From Cyclina sinensis (Eukaryota; Mollusca; Bivalvia; Venerida; Veneridae), in the NCBI GenBank assembly GCA_012932295.1, contig JAAONU010000002.1:23343770-23407769 (forward strand): 64,000 bases of DNA, read 5' to 3'. Position numbers and translations under genes: made by a program. Position 1 is the stretch's first letter, and the number at the start of each line of letters is the position of its first letter. Below the pieces are notes generated by a model that was not told the origin of the DNA, did not search any database, and saw nothing but the letters and a program-made list of their open reading frames with translations. This document shows, one piece after another, positions 1-12,600 of the stretch.

Positions 1-692
1 ACACTGACACAGAAATAACTAAGTTTGTATCCATTATGCGTTATGACACTGTCTTAGAAAAAACCAAGTTTATATCAAATCTGTGCTATGAAACTGTCCC
101 AGAAATAACCAAGTTTGTATCCAATCTGTGTTATGACACCGTCACAGAAATAACCAAGTTTGTATCAAATCTGTGTTATGACACTGACACAGAAATAACT
201 AAGTTTGTATCCATTATGCGTTATGACACTGTCTTAGAAATAACCAAGTTTATATCAAATCTGTGCTATGAAACTGTCCCAGAAATAACCAAGTTTGTAT
301 CCAATCTGTGTTATGACACCGTCACAGAAATAACCAAGTTTGTATCCAATCTGTGTTATGACACTGACACAGAAATAACTAAGTTTGTATCCATTATGCG
401 TTATGACACTGTCTTAGAAATAACCAAGTTTATATCAAATCTGTGCTATGAAACTGTCACAGAAATAACAAAGTTTGCATCCAATCTGTGTTATGACACA
501 GACACAGAAATTACTACGTTTGTATCCATTATGCGTTATGACACCGTCCCAGAAATAACCAAATTTGTATCCCATCTGTGTTATGACTCTGACACAGAAA
601 TAACTAAGGTTGTATCCATTATGCGTTATGACACTATGGCAGAAATAACTAAGTTTGTATCCAATCTGTGTTATGACAGTTTGATAACTTAG
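1..692. repeat. 45-bp minisatellite with 180-bp higher-order period
   Basis: The 45-bp unit (core GTTATGACACTGTC..AGAAATAACCAAGTTTGTATC) repeats about 15 times. Four variant units form a 180-bp higher-order repeat: the bases at 1-60, 181-240 and 361-420 are nearly identical. Because 45 is a multiple of three, an open frame of 218 codons runs through it as a 15-residue repeat. The reverse strand is also open over the right part. I see no splice sites, start context or neighbouring exons, so I call it satellite DNA and not a gene. The array continues off the left edge. Confidence 0.9.
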
Positions 693-699
693 TTTGTAC

Positions 700-1620
700 A
701 TAAACATGCTGTCATTTTGATAACACAGAATAAATACAAATTTGATAATATGTCTGTCAGTCTGACTACTCAGAAATAGATTTAATAGAAACACGAGGCT
801 ACCACAAACAGATTTTATTTTCATCTTTGGGGTTCAGTTACATGACTCGCAAAACAAAAATTTGTGTTTGCATTTCATTTAGAATACAGACTATATGAAA
901 ACAGACCTATTTTATAAACATTTTTAGTGCGTTCCAATAAAGTCTATCATCATAAAGTTTATTTCGTCTGCTTACACACCATGACGATCATTTTGTCTCA
1001 CTACAAAACGAAAGTTACAAACTGTTGAAAATCATTTTGTTCTGAAAGTGGCTATCCCAATACCCGCCTGTTAAGATGTGAGGTCTAAAAAGGTCTTGTT
1101 GAGACAACAATTGCCGCGAAAACAGAGGAACAGACTTCGGAACCCGATTAAGTTACTCAAAAAATAAACGTTTGATCTAGTAACTGAAATTAATTTAACA
1201 TTATAGACATCAAATTAACAGAAATTTGAATCATTGGTCTACTAGTATTGCTTTTGAGATGGTCGTAGTCTATATTTGTGATGCACTTTGTTGAGAAATC
1301 TTAGCAGAGACAGTCAACAAAGTAAAGCTCTTAAACTTAGCCCTGTATCAAGAAGATCGGGATGAAAATTGGCGATCGTATGCCACGTCAAAACGAAAGA
1401 AAAGACATAAGTTGCAAAAATTTACATTTCTTTTTACGAAAACCTTTGAGGGTCTTCTTCAGACTGGCAGTATGGACAGTATTAGATCAGAACATCTTAA
1501 AAACACCTCCAGTATTAGATAGAACGTATACTTCGATAGTACAAAAAGGTTTTGCGTTTCTGTTTTCATCCTCTTATGTATTACTAAAAAATGTATCATT
1601 CAACCTAAGTTAACTAAGAA
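700..1620. repeat. segmental duplication, copy 1
   Basis: This unbroken segment has a second, interrupted copy to the right. Bases 905-1000 match 2,775-2,840, bases 1,040-1,070 match 5,480-5,505, and bases 1,270-1,590 match 7,015-7,290. Shared phrases include 'agtgcgttccaataa', 'gagaaatcttagcagaga' and 'gcttcgatagtacaaaaa'. No gene is seen in it; the 83-codon frame at 1,362 is not conserved in the other copy. Confidence 0.7.
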
Positions 1621-1789
1621 GTCATTTTTTAAAGACAAGAGATGAAATCTGTACATTATCCAAGGTTGTAAAGTCGAAGAACCATCTCGTCGGCAAGCTG
1701 CTGTGGTTTTAGTAAAAAGTGTTAAATTATCCAAATCACAATAACAAGCGACATCTGCAAAAAATATAAATAAATAAATAAAACTAGAA

Positions 1790-2712
1790 CTGTGTCCATA
1801 GGACACGGATGCCCCCACTATGCATAAGTGCTCATAAACAAGAGCATGTATATCCTGTATGTAAGATTTTTTCTGTACATATACCTAAAATGATCTACAG
1901 GTAACCTTATGTACATGTTAAATTAAATTACAAATGTAAAATTTATATGTTCAATTATTTATATGGTATATAGTGAAAAAATCAACAAAGGGCCATAATT
2001 CTGTTAAATATGGTCACAGCAAAAATTCCTTCCATTACTACCATCTAAACATTAAAGCTGTTCATCCCTGGAAGTTTAAGCAGAATCTGCCATCCAGTTT
2101 AAGAGGAGTTGCGTTCACAAAATTTCTATATGGTATATAGTGAAAAAATTAACAAGGGCCATAATTCTGTGAAATTTGGTCGCAGCAAAAATTCCTTCCT
2201 TTACTACCATCTACACATTAAAGCTGTTCATCCCTGGAAGTTTAAGCAGAATCTGCCATCCAGTTTAAGAGGAGTTGCGTTCACAAAATTTCTATATGGA
2301 ATATAGTGAAAAATCAACAAAGGCCCATAATTCTGTGAAATTTGGTCGCAGCAAAAATTCCTTCCTTTACTACCATCTACACATTAAGGTTGTTCATCCC
2401 TGGAAGTTTAAGCAAAATCTGCCATCCGGTTTACGAGGAGTTGCGTTCACAAAATTTCTAGTGAAAAAATCAACAAAGGGTCATAATTCTGTTAAATTTG
2501 GTCGCAGCGAAAATTCCTTCCTTTACTACCATCTACACATTAAGGTTGTTCATCCCTGGAAGTTTAAGCAAAGTTTGCCATCCGGTTTAAGAGGAGTTGC
2601 GTTCACAAGATTTCGGGACGTACGTACGGACGGACGGACAGACGTACGTACGGACGGACGGACGGACAAGTGCAACGCTATATGCTACCCACTTTGTGGG
2701 GGCAAAAAAAGG
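1790..2712. repeat. interspersed repeat with internal ~160-bp tandem units
   Basis: It begins with the short dyad 'tgtccataggaca' followed by 'cggatgcccccac' and ends in 'cactttgtgggggca', the style of a bivalve non-autonomous element. Inside, from about 1,965, four ~160-bp units repeat, each running from 'agtgaaaaaatcaacaaagg' to 'ggagttgcgttcacaaaa'. A (GGAC)n/(GTAC)n stretch lies at 2,618-2,668. The open frames at 2,109 and 2,275 are just these units. The family name is not known to me. Confidence 0.6.
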
Positions 2713-2940
2713 TCGTTGCAATTTACTTAGAATACAAATTAGATTTAAAAAAAAAAAAAAAAAATCATAAACGTTTTCAGTGCGTTCCAATAATATTCAT
2801 CATCACAAAGTTTATTTGCTCACATATACCATGACCAGCAATTGTCACATGGTCACATGAACAGCGACTGGTGCATATTGTTGAAAATCAGTTTATTCTG
2901 ATGTATAGGAAGTGAGCAGTAGTAGTACGCAGCAGTAGAA

Positions 2941-4115
2941 AAGCGTGAAGTTGGCAGTAGCAGTAACAGCAGTAGCAGTTAATCAAAACGTGAAGTTGGC
3001 AGTAGCAGTAACAGCAGTAGCAGTAAAACAAAACGTGAAGTTGGCAGAAGCAGTAACAACAGTAGCAGTAAAACAAAACGTGAAGTTGGCAGTAGCAGTA
3101 ACAGCAGTAGCAGTAAATCAAAACGTGAAGTTGGCAGTAGCAGTAACAGCAGTAGCAGTAAAAAAAAACGTGAAGCTGGCAGTAGCAGTAACAACAGTAG
3201 CAGTAAAACAAAACGTGAAGCTGGCAGTAGAAGTAACAGCAGTAGCAGTAAAACAAAACGTGAAGCTGGCAGTAGCAGTTACAGCAGTAGCAGTAAAACA
3301 AAACGTGAAGTTGGCAGAAGCAGTAACAGCAGTAGCAGTAAATCAAAACGTGAAGTTGGCAGTAGCAGAACGAGCAATAGCAGTAAACAAAACGTGAAGT
3401 TGGCAGTAACAGTACGAGCAGTAGCAGTAAATAAAACGTGAAGTTGGCAGTAGCAGTAGGAGCAGTAGCAGTAAAACAAAACGTGAAGTTGGCAGTAGGA
3501 GTAACAGCAGTAGCAGTAAAACAAAACGTGAAGTTGGCAGTAGCAGTACGAGCAGTAGCAGTAAACAAAACGTGAAGTTGGCAGTAACAGTACGAGCAGT
3601 AGCAGTAAATATAACGTGAAGTTGGCCGTAACAGTACGAACAGTAGCACTAAAACAAAACGTGAAGCTATTAGTAGCAGTACGAGCAGTAGCAGTAAAAC
3701 AAAACGTGAAGTTGGCAGTAGCAGTACGAGCAGTAGCAGTAAAACAAAACGTGAAGTTGGCAGTAGCAGTACGAGAAGTAGCAGTAAAACAAAACGTGAA
3801 GTTGGCAGTAGCAGTAACAGCAGAAGCAGTAAAACAAAACGTGAAGTTGGCAGTAGCAGTACGAGCAGTAGCAGTAAACAAAACGTGAAGTTGGCAGTAG
3901 CAGTACGAGCAGTAGCAGTAAACAAAACGTGAAGTTGGCAGTAGCAGTACGAGCAGTAGCGGTAAACAAAACGTGAAGTTGGCAGTAGCAGTACGAGCAG
4001 TAGCAGTCAAACAAAACGTGAAGTTGGCAGTAGCAGTAACAGCAGTAGCAGTAAAACAAAACGTGAAGTTGGCAGTAGCAGTAACAGCAGTAGCAGTAAA
4101 AAAGTCTTAAAAGTC
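2941..4115. repeat. ~45-bp minisatellite array, forward arm
   Basis: About 26 units of 'gtgaagttggcagtagcagt' followed by 'aacagcagtagcagtaaaac' (42-45 bp). The triplet-rich sequence leaves several frames open on both strands (poly-Leu/Tyr-Cys or Val-Ala), which explains the 345- and 243-codon reverse frames. Those are not genes. The same unit occurs reverse-complemented at 4,843-5,465. Confidence 0.9.
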
Positions 4116-4142
4116 TGGAAAGTTTCAATGAAATAAAACATG

Positions 4143-4840
4143 TTTAAACATCAACAGACCCTCCCGAGTCTATTGCGTAGTTCTGCGTATGTTTCTGACA
4201 CGCTTGCAAATTTTCATGAATTTTGGTGCCAATTGGAAAAATGTCATTTTTAATGTCTAGGGACCCTACCGTGTCTATTTTTTTTTTTGGTCTTCGACTG
4301 TTTCTGACACACTCGCATACTTTCAGGAATTTTGGTGCCACTTGGAAAAATGTCATTTATAAGGTCTAGGGACCCTCCCATGTCGATTTAACCGGTCAGC
4401 GACGGTTTCTGACACTCTCTCAGACTTCCAGGAATTTTGGTGCCAATCGGGAAAATGTCATTTTTAATGTCAACGGACCCTCCCGTGTCAATTTTACTGG
4501 TCTGTGTCTGTTTCTGACACTCTCGCAGACTTTCAGGAATTTTGGTGACAATTTGGAAAATGTCATTTTTAAGGTCTAGCCATCCTTCCAGGTAAATTTT
4601 ACCGGTCTGCAACAGTTTCTGACCCTCTCGTAGACATTCAAGAATGTTGGTGCCAAAATTGAGAAAATGTCATTTTTTATGTTAAGGGACCCTCCGGTGT
4701 CCATTGTTACGGTCTGCTACTGTTTCTGACTTCATTGCAAACTTTCAGGAATTTGGCGCCAATCTAGAAAGTGTAGCGACCATCCCAGTTCGATTGCACC
4801 GGTCTGAGACTGTTTCAAACACACTCGCAGACTTTCAGAG
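4143..4840. repeat. ~110-bp tandem repeat between inverted arrays
   Basis: About seven diverged units, each 'gggaccctcccgtgtc' .. 'gtttctgacac' .. 'ctttcaggaattttggtgcc' .. 'aaaatgtcatttttaa'. Unit starts lie near 4,152, 4,260, 4,370, 4,477, 4,585, 4,687 and 4,780. It forms the spacer between the two inverted 45-bp arrays. Confidence 0.8.
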
Positions 4841-4842
4841 TT

Positions 4843-5465
4843 TCCTACTGCTACTGCTGTTACTGCTACTGCCAACTTCACGTTTTGTTTACTGCTACTG
4901 CTGTTACTGCTACTGCCAACTTCACGTTTTGTTTACTGCTACTGCTCGTACTGCTACTGCCAACTTCACGTTTTGTTTACTGTTACTGCTGTTACTGTTA
5001 CTGCCAACTTCACGTTTTGTTTACTGCTACTGCTGTTACCGTTACTGCCAACTTCACGTTTTGTTTTACTGCTACTGCTCGTACTGTTACTGCCAACTTC
5101 ACGTTTTGTTTACTGCTACTGCCCGTACTGCTACTGCCAACTTCACGTTTTGTTTACTGTTACTGCTGTTACTGTTAATGCCAACTTCACGTTTTGTTTA
5201 CTGCTACTGCTGTTACCGTTACTGCCAACTTCACGTTTTGTTTTACTGCTACTGCTCGTACTGTTACTGCCAACTTCACGTTTTGTTTACTGCTACTGCT
5301 CGTACTGCTACTGCCAACTTTACGTTTTGTTTACTGCTACTGCTCGTACTGCTACTGCCAACTTCACGTTTTGTTTACTGCTACTGCTCGTACTGATACT
5401 GCCAAATTCACGTTTGATTTAATTTCTACTGCCAACTGCTACTGCGTACTGTTACTGCCAACTTC
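4843..5465. repeat. ~45-bp minisatellite array, inverted arm
   Basis: About 13 units of 'ctgctgttactgctactgcc' plus 'aacttcacgttttgttta', the exact reverse complement of the unit at 2,941-4,115. With that array it makes a large imperfect inverted repeat around a 0.7-kb spacer. Open frames here are repeat artefacts. Confidence 0.9.
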
Positions 5466-5469
5466 CTAT

Positions 5470-7330
5470 TAGTTATATTCTGATGGCGTCTATCCCAACA
5501 CCCGTCTCTTCAGATAAACAAGTTGGCTGCTTATAAAAAGCATTCAATGGGTTATGCCCAATGATTGAACTGTACATGTAATCACATCTACATGCAATAT
5601 TTCTTGCGATATTGTTGCATTTAGTTCTTTGGGCTTTCATGTTTTGTCTATATTAGTAAATACTGTCAGGATGTGAAAGTTAGTAAGTAATTTTAAGAAA
5701 ATAAATAATATACGTCTTTGTAAATCTTACAAGCACAGGATATAATGAACACAATATAAAATATAATCTTTGAGAACTCAGCTACGATAATCTTATTTTT
5801 GAAAATAGTTAAAGTGTCGTAAATAGAGCTGAAAAAATAGAAAAGAAATGTTATATATTAGTGTTATTAAAAGAGAACAACATAACAATTTCGTATTTTA
5901 TAAGACTTACCTTTTCAGTGTGCATTATATTTACTTAAACATTTGAAGTAAAACCACTGAATTTTTATTTTTGTTGTCACAATTTAACGTTGTTTGTTTA
6001 AGCAAGCATCCTGCAGGAGCAATGGTCAAGTGGTAATGCGCTGGACTGGTAACCCAGGGTTGAGAGTTCGATTTCCGCTTCTCCACTTACATTACTTAAT
6101 CTCTTTCGGATGAAACGTTAAACTGAGGTTTTGAAAAGAACTAAAGGTGTCTTTAGAATGGGATGTTTTCTATATCTTGCACTGTCCCCAACAACCTTAT
6201 ATAGCTAACGACGTCAGGGGGCGTTGGTCATACGGGCAACCGGTACAGTCGATAAATTAACTCAAATAAGGAGAGTGATACACGGTTATTTTAACAACGC
6301 TCACATCGCCTGATGGCATTATAGACATTTTCTGAATTCTGGTGGATTGTTAAAATTGTTGATGTTCTAAGCATTTATTTAAATGGAGCTTCATTTTTAA
6401 AAGATCAAATTTACTGTTTTTTTATAAAATGTTTTTAGAACTGTGTAACCTGCTTTTAAGGTAACAACAGTTGCAAAAACGCCATAGTCTAAATTGTTGT
6501 TGTACGGGCAATTGATAAATTTCAATTCCTTTGCTGGCGTTATAAAAATTCATGCGAAATTATATATTAATTACAATAACTTTGCCTGTTAAATCTAAAC
6601 ACATTATTTACCTGAATATTTGTCAGTCACAATGAAAAAATCAAATTCAATACACTGAATGCATCTTCTTTCATTTTTTAAACTCTCGCTCAGAACATTA
6701 AATTTAATGATTGCAGATCGTCAATAGGACCGCAAATGGGGCCGCAGTCAGGATTGCAGGGCCGCAGAATAATGATGTCCGAAAATCTCTGGCTCTAGAC
6801 GCTCTGCTGCATATTCATTGTCAATAGACGCTCTGTCGCAGTTCGAAAACTCGCCAGTATACTGGGTGATGCCATAACGGGCATAACCCAATAAAAAGAA
6901 AAAAAAACGTTTGATTCAGTAAGCTTATACCATTTTAGACCTTATGGTGAATGAAAAATTTAATAATTTATCTACTATTTTTGAAAGTTGTTAACTGTCT
7001 GTTGTCTATATTTTTTGTTGCTCTTTCTTGAGAAATCTTAGCAGAGAAAGTCAACACAGTAAAGCCATCAAACTTATCAAGGTCAGGTTGAGAAATGGTG
7101 ATCATATTCCATGATCACAATCGAGAAAGAATAAAATATGTTGAGAAAATTCACTTTTTTTTCAAAAGTATTTAAGGGTCTTGTTCAGACCGGAAGTATG
7201 GTCAGTACTAGATCAGATCCAGCATTAAATAGAACTGATGCTTCGATAGTACAAAAATCGCTTGCGATTCTGTTTTCACCCATTTATGTTTGCTCAAAAA
7301 TGTATCTTTCAAACAATTTTAACTAAAACT
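5470..7330. repeat. segmental duplication copy 2 with a 1.3-kb insertion
   Basis: Right-hand remainder of the segment seen intact at 700-1,620. Homology resumes at 5,480-5,505 and at about 6,900-7,300. Between them lies ~1.35 kb bounded by a 12-bp inverted repeat, TGGGTTATGCCC near 5,549 and GGGCATAACCCA near 6,883, suggesting an inserted DNA element. That insert in turn contains a SINE. No gene is visible. Confidence 0.5.
6010..6245 (+). mobile_element. tRNA-derived SINE
   Basis: The head at about 6,018-6,088 is tRNA-like: an A-box-like 'tggtcaagtggtaatgcg', an anticodon-arm-like 'ctggactggtaacccag' (GGT in the loop), and a B-box-like 'gagagttcgatttcc'. The acceptor stem pairs only partly, so this is not a working tRNA. 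It is followed by 'ggatgaaacgttaaactgag', which resembles the conserved central domain of metazoan/bivalve SINEs from memory. The 3' end is uncertain. Confidence 0.6.
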
Positions 7331-8265
7331 AAATTTCTTTAAAGACAAAACTAAAGTTATCAGGTCCCATTTTGGAACAGAAATGAAAAAGTAGTAACAT
7401 GTTAGTTCATGCAAAGTTTGAATCAAAGGGTTTGTACCAAATAAAGTAACGTGCGAAGAATGACCAGATTGAAAAAAATCTCGGTTTTAGTACGTATTGC
7501 TTGAAACAATTGCAAAGAAATTTGTCAGATGAGAGTTGCTTTATTTGACTAATTTAATGTGTGCTAGGCTAAAAGCTGTGTTGTCTAACACAAAACGCGG
7601 CTACTAAAAGTTGTTAGTTCTTATCAAAACAATAAAGTTACCGTTTAGCTTTGTTCAAATTAATAGAGTTCAGTATTTTTTCAGACTTGCCTGCATACGG
7701 TATAACTTTGCCAAAGGTAGGTATTCAAACGCACCTGTTGACACAAGGGCGACATTACAGGCGTTTGAACAAAGTCGCTTAAATCGAACAGTTGTACACT
7801 GTATATTGTTGAATATATCTACAATGATTACTTGACCGTGACATTTTACGCACATTGACCATTTACACCCCTATGGGCAATACTGGTCACGTTGCAGAAC
7901 ATGGGAGTACATTACAAAACATATCTCTTTTCAATAAAAGATTATCTAGTTTGAAAACACTTGAGAGAATTGATGCGTGTCCTGAAGACCTAATATAGCA
8001 GGTGAATAACTGTTTTTTAAGCTGATGTATATAGTAAGGAGCAGACGATTAAGAAGGTAAGAATCATGCTTTATACGTACTTGTTTATCCGTATGTCAGA
8101 TCAGTTCTTTCATCTTATTACTTATCAAGTGCCCTCAGTACCATGGTACAGAAAAAAAATGTTCAGGCTTTCGAAATTGCCTTATTAGGTAAGAATAGAA
8201 ATAAGCTACTAGTTCTTGTTTAGTTTAGACTCATTTATTCTACATCGATTGTGATACAAGTTCTT
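7331..8265. other. no feature recognised
   Basis: AT-rich sequence. The short frames at 7,611 and 7,670 show no domain, no good splice sites and no repeat signature that I recognise. Confidence 0.5.
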
Positions 8266-8269
8266 ACAA

Positions 8270-8445
8270 CTTACATTCACCACGCTCGATGACTGCTTCC
8301 TAGGTTCCATACCAGTATTCGCGCAGCATGGAGGAATGTGAAGATCGTGAGAGAATCTCGCCTTTGACGGGATTCGAACCCGCGAACTCCGGATCCGGAA
8401 CCCTGCGCTCTACCCCTGGACCACGGTGCCTCCTCTGCCATCCAG
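8270..8445 (-). mobile_element. tRNA-derived SINE, reverse orientation
   Basis: On the minus strand a tRNA-like head reads 'gtggtccaggggtagagcgc' (A box) and 'cgggttcgaatcccg' (B box, perfect T-arm) at about 8,430-8,360. A unique tail follows to about 8,270. It ends 240 bp upstream of the TspO-like gene start, so it could affect that promoter. The palindromic 'tccggatccgga' distorts the anticodon arm, arguing against a functional tRNA. Confidence 0.65.
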
Positions 8446-8684
8446 GAAACAATGATCGGACGGAGTGAACTCTGTCTAAAACACCCAAGGATCACAGTAC
8501 AAAATAAGACTATTGATTGATATTATATGGATCAGGGTGCCCTAACGACGCAAGATCTACCTCACTCTGTCGGTATCTCTTTAGTCGTTAGCTTGTTGTG
8601 GGAAATCTATAGTTCGGACATTATCTCTTTTTTTTGTTAGCAGACATTCTCTGTCTCTAAATAGTCGAAGATATTGTGGGAAGA

Positions 8685-8781
8685 ATGGGTCACAACACAG
8701 TGCTGCTGGTTCTCACGTTGCTGGTTCCATGTTTATTCGTCGTCACGATGGTGTTTAATGGTCTAAGCGGCGCGGACACTG
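8685..8781 (+). CDS. TspO-like gene, coding exon 1
   Basis: ATG at 8,685 in context 'ggaagaATGG'. It encodes 32 residues with a run of Leu/Val (LLVLTLLVPCLFVVTMV), either a first membrane span or a signal anchor. Ends in phase 1 before GTGAGT. Confidence 0.7.
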
Positions 8782-9580
8782 GTGAGTCTCTTATTGTTTA
8801 AAGAAAGACGAACGTATATATCCAGGTTCTATACAAATAGGCCAAACATGCAAAAATTTATAGACTTATTTAACACATCTAAAAAAGTACACTTAATAGA
8901 ATGGCATAGTTTTATATTAAAGCTTCTAAACAAAGAGATTTAGCTGTTAATATTTGAATTTTTTAAACGCCTTTCTACCTGTTATCGTTGTGTACTATGT
9001 TTTAAATATTTGATGTATTTTCCTTTACCTTTTTTTGTTCATATTCAATTTCAAGAAAAACATGAAAAGCTGTGTTCCAAAGTAAACATTCTCACAAATA
9101 CTAATGGGTGTAATTACAATTTCTACCACTGTATTGTTGTATGTTCTCATTGCACGCATTGTGTAATTTATTGTTGTACAAGACGATCAGCCTATGTGCT
9201 TAAGTCACAATAAACTTCTGTTCCGTTCTGTTCTGTTTTAAAGTAGCAGAAGTTAACAAGGCTACAGTTTGAATTGCCTTCTGATCAGAATGGTTCTTTC
9301 AAAAATGACTGGATAAAAACTTTTTAATTCAAATGATAATTATAATGGTAGTTATTTGTTACTTTACAGTTTTTCTATTACTCTTTTGGCATAAGTAGTC
9401 TGACAGAATATATGATATAACCAGAGATATATATAACATACAGTTTTTCTATTACTCTTTTATCATTAGTAGTCTGACAGAATATATGATATAACCAGAG
9501 AGATATATATATATATATAACATACAGTTTTTCTATTACTCTTTTATCATTAGTAGTCTGACAGAATATATGATATAACC

Positions 9581-9646
<66 letters not shown>

Positions 9647-12600
9647 CATGTGTCTCATAATAACTTAGTATACTGTTTCTTAATGATAACAAAGAACTTA
9701 ATAAATTACTTAAACTTTAATCATTTAAATATCGCATTATTATTTGTTATTATTTTTTATATTATTTTGGGCCATATGGCTCCCAGACAGACAACTGAAG
9801 CAAATTAACTCTCTAGCTTGTGTTTTTTTTCTGGTCACTAATATATAAAACATGCTCTATTAAACTGACCACTAGCTTGTGTCTTATTTCGATATGTCAT
9901 GAATGATTATTCACATTACAGCAGTGTAACATCTATGCTAGAAACATTAAAATGGCAAACTCTTGAACAAAGACGCATCTTTTCATCCTTAGTCATGCTA
10001 TTTAAAATATCAAGTAACTTAGTAATGGTTGATCATCACCATCTTATTCCAACTATCAGAAAACCTTATAACTATGTTATTCCTCATTCAAGAACCAACT
10101 ACCATTCAACTTCCTTTTTCCCACGAACTATCAGATACTGGAATGCACTACCAACTGAACTCAAGACCTGTGTGAAGCTGTCATCTTTCACATCTGGTCT
10201 CCAAGCTCATATGTTCTAGACGTCATTCAGATTTTACATTTTAATCATTCATGTATGATAGCACGTTTTATCTTTTATCACAGCATGTTGCTGCATGTAT
10301 TGTAAAATAGCATTTTAACACTGTCCCCGGCCTCTCAGTGTAATCAGTAATTGATTTTTGAGAGTACGCCCGTAGATGTAGATGTAGATTTCTGGCCACT
10401 AATTTATAAAACATGCTTTACCAAATGGCCATATCAGTGAAGTTTCCTAATTCATGTCTTTATTTTTCATACTTATGACATCTATGATACAACCTGGCAC
10501 TATTATTTATATCATATTAATGGCTGAATTTTTCTCGAACCCGCTTGTGAACAGCTCGACATAGTCGTAACATACGGCACCTAAGTTCCGTGTATGAACG
10601 TGCGTTTGTTCGTCTGGATTGGCTTGTCATGGCAATAACTTCTTCGTTAATTGCGGGACTTTTATGAGACGATGTGCCATGTGCAAGACCCACATCCTGA
10701 CCTGGAAGGTCAAGGTCACAGTGATATGTTTATTTATAAAGAGCAAGGTCACACTGACATGTTGATATATAAATTTTGTCTAGACAATAACTCCTGAAGT
10801 ACAAAATCCACAGACTTGAAACTTTGTCAGTAGATAAATCTTGATGAGGAATAGTGCAGTGCACAAGAACCGTAACTCTGTCTAATTGATCTTTATAATT
10901 ATTTCCCTTTATTTACTTTTTTTGTCCGGAGCAATACTCATGAATAGGATTTTTTTTAAAACTTCACACAGAGATACGGGGCAATAAGAGGAAGACCAGT
11001 AACTTTCCCTAGCACAGATTTAGATTTTTATCCTTTGTTATTTGTTTTGTATTTTTCAATTTCTAAAATTTTTAAAGGGACCTTTTTGAAACTTTACACA
11101 ATGATATGGGACATTAAGTAGAAGTGCACTGTAGAAGAGAAATAATTCTGCAATTCTTTCCTGCTTTAAGATGAGTTCTGTCTAGCTTTTAACTAAATTA
11201 TTTCTTGGTATCTTGTGTTTGCTTCACTTGAGTATTACACAAAATCTGAAAAAGTGATTTTGTTTAAACTTGACTCATTGATAGAGGACATTTAGGAGAT
11301 GCCTTCCATTATCATATATTTTTCATTTCTTAGTCCCAGCTCCATAGGCGGCTGCCCATTAGCGGACTCGACATGCTGCCCATGGGCATTCTAGTTAGTA
11401 TAATTCGATCACATTCTGTATCACTGTAATTCTCCTGTTTTGATTTCAGCACATCTCATCCTGATGTTCAACATATTTTTCCGCTGTATGATGTCTCATG
11501 CTTTAGTTTAGTTATGCACTGCTTAGTATTTGAAGTGAAATGCAAGAATGATTGTCAATTTGAATGGTTTATGTAAGCAAACACTTGAATAAACGTAAAA
11601 ATTGCCATACTTTTCTGGAAGTGCGTCAACAAAATGTTTCGTAACTTGAAAGTTCAACTAATTGTGTTCTAAAAAGATGGGCTGTATTTTACAAGAGATC
11701 ATGGAATATCATTTAATGTCAGACTTAATTACAGATATTTTATTCATGCCTGTAAGCAAATTAAAATGGCGAATATAGTTAAGATAAAAACAAACCCAAT
11801 ATCGTTTTTTGAAAATGATAAGCCCAGTCAATGCTCAAATTAATTGAGAGAGCTTTTACTGTAAAAAGTTAACGCTAAACATATGCCCTAAGAGGTGGTC
11901 ATTAAAAGTATCACTACAAACCATGTACAATAGATAGAATTGCTTACTTTTGGTCATCTTGATACTACTGAAGTTTAATCATTATGAGCAACTGAATCTT
12001 GACACATATCATATGAGCTGAAGCCTGGTGCACCATATGATATAAGCTGAAGCCTGGCGCACTATATCATATAAGCTGAAGCCTGGCGCACCATATCATA
12101 TAAGCTGAAGCCTGGCGTGTCATATCATATAAGCTGAAGCCTGGCGTGTCATATCATATAAGCTGAAGCCTGGCGCAAAATATCATATAAGCTGAAGCCT
12201 GGCGCACCATATCATATTCACTGAAGCCTTGCGCACCATATCATATAAGCTGAACCCTGGCACACCATATCATATAAGCTGAAGCCTGGTGCATCATATC
12301 ATATAAGTTGAAGTCTGGCGCACCATATCATATAAGCTGAAGCCTGGCGCACCATATCATATAAGCTGAAGCCTGGCGCACCATTTCATATAAGCTGAAT
12401 CCTGGCGCAATATATAATATATAAGCTGAAGCCTGGCGCAGCATATCATATAAGCTGAGGCCTGGCGCACCATATCATATAAGCTGAAGCCTGGCGCACC
12501 ATATCATATAAGCTGAAGCCTGGCGCACCATATCATATAAGCTGAACCCTGGCGTGTCATATCATATAAGCTGAAGCCTGGCGCACCATATCATATAAGC

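Noticed and set aside
2888..4128. Long minus-strand frames (345, 243, 152 codons) of Leu/Tyr-Cys repeats
   Set aside because: They are a triplet-rich minisatellite read as protein; several frames are open at once on both strands and no splice or start context exists.
6018..6088. Functional tRNA-Thr (GGT)
   Set aside because: The acceptor stem pairs only partly, the anticodon stem has a mismatch, and a SINE body follows.
8340..8440. Functional tRNA gene on the minus strand
   Set aside because: A and B boxes are good, but the anticodon arm is a palindrome that cannot fold normally and a SINE tail follows.
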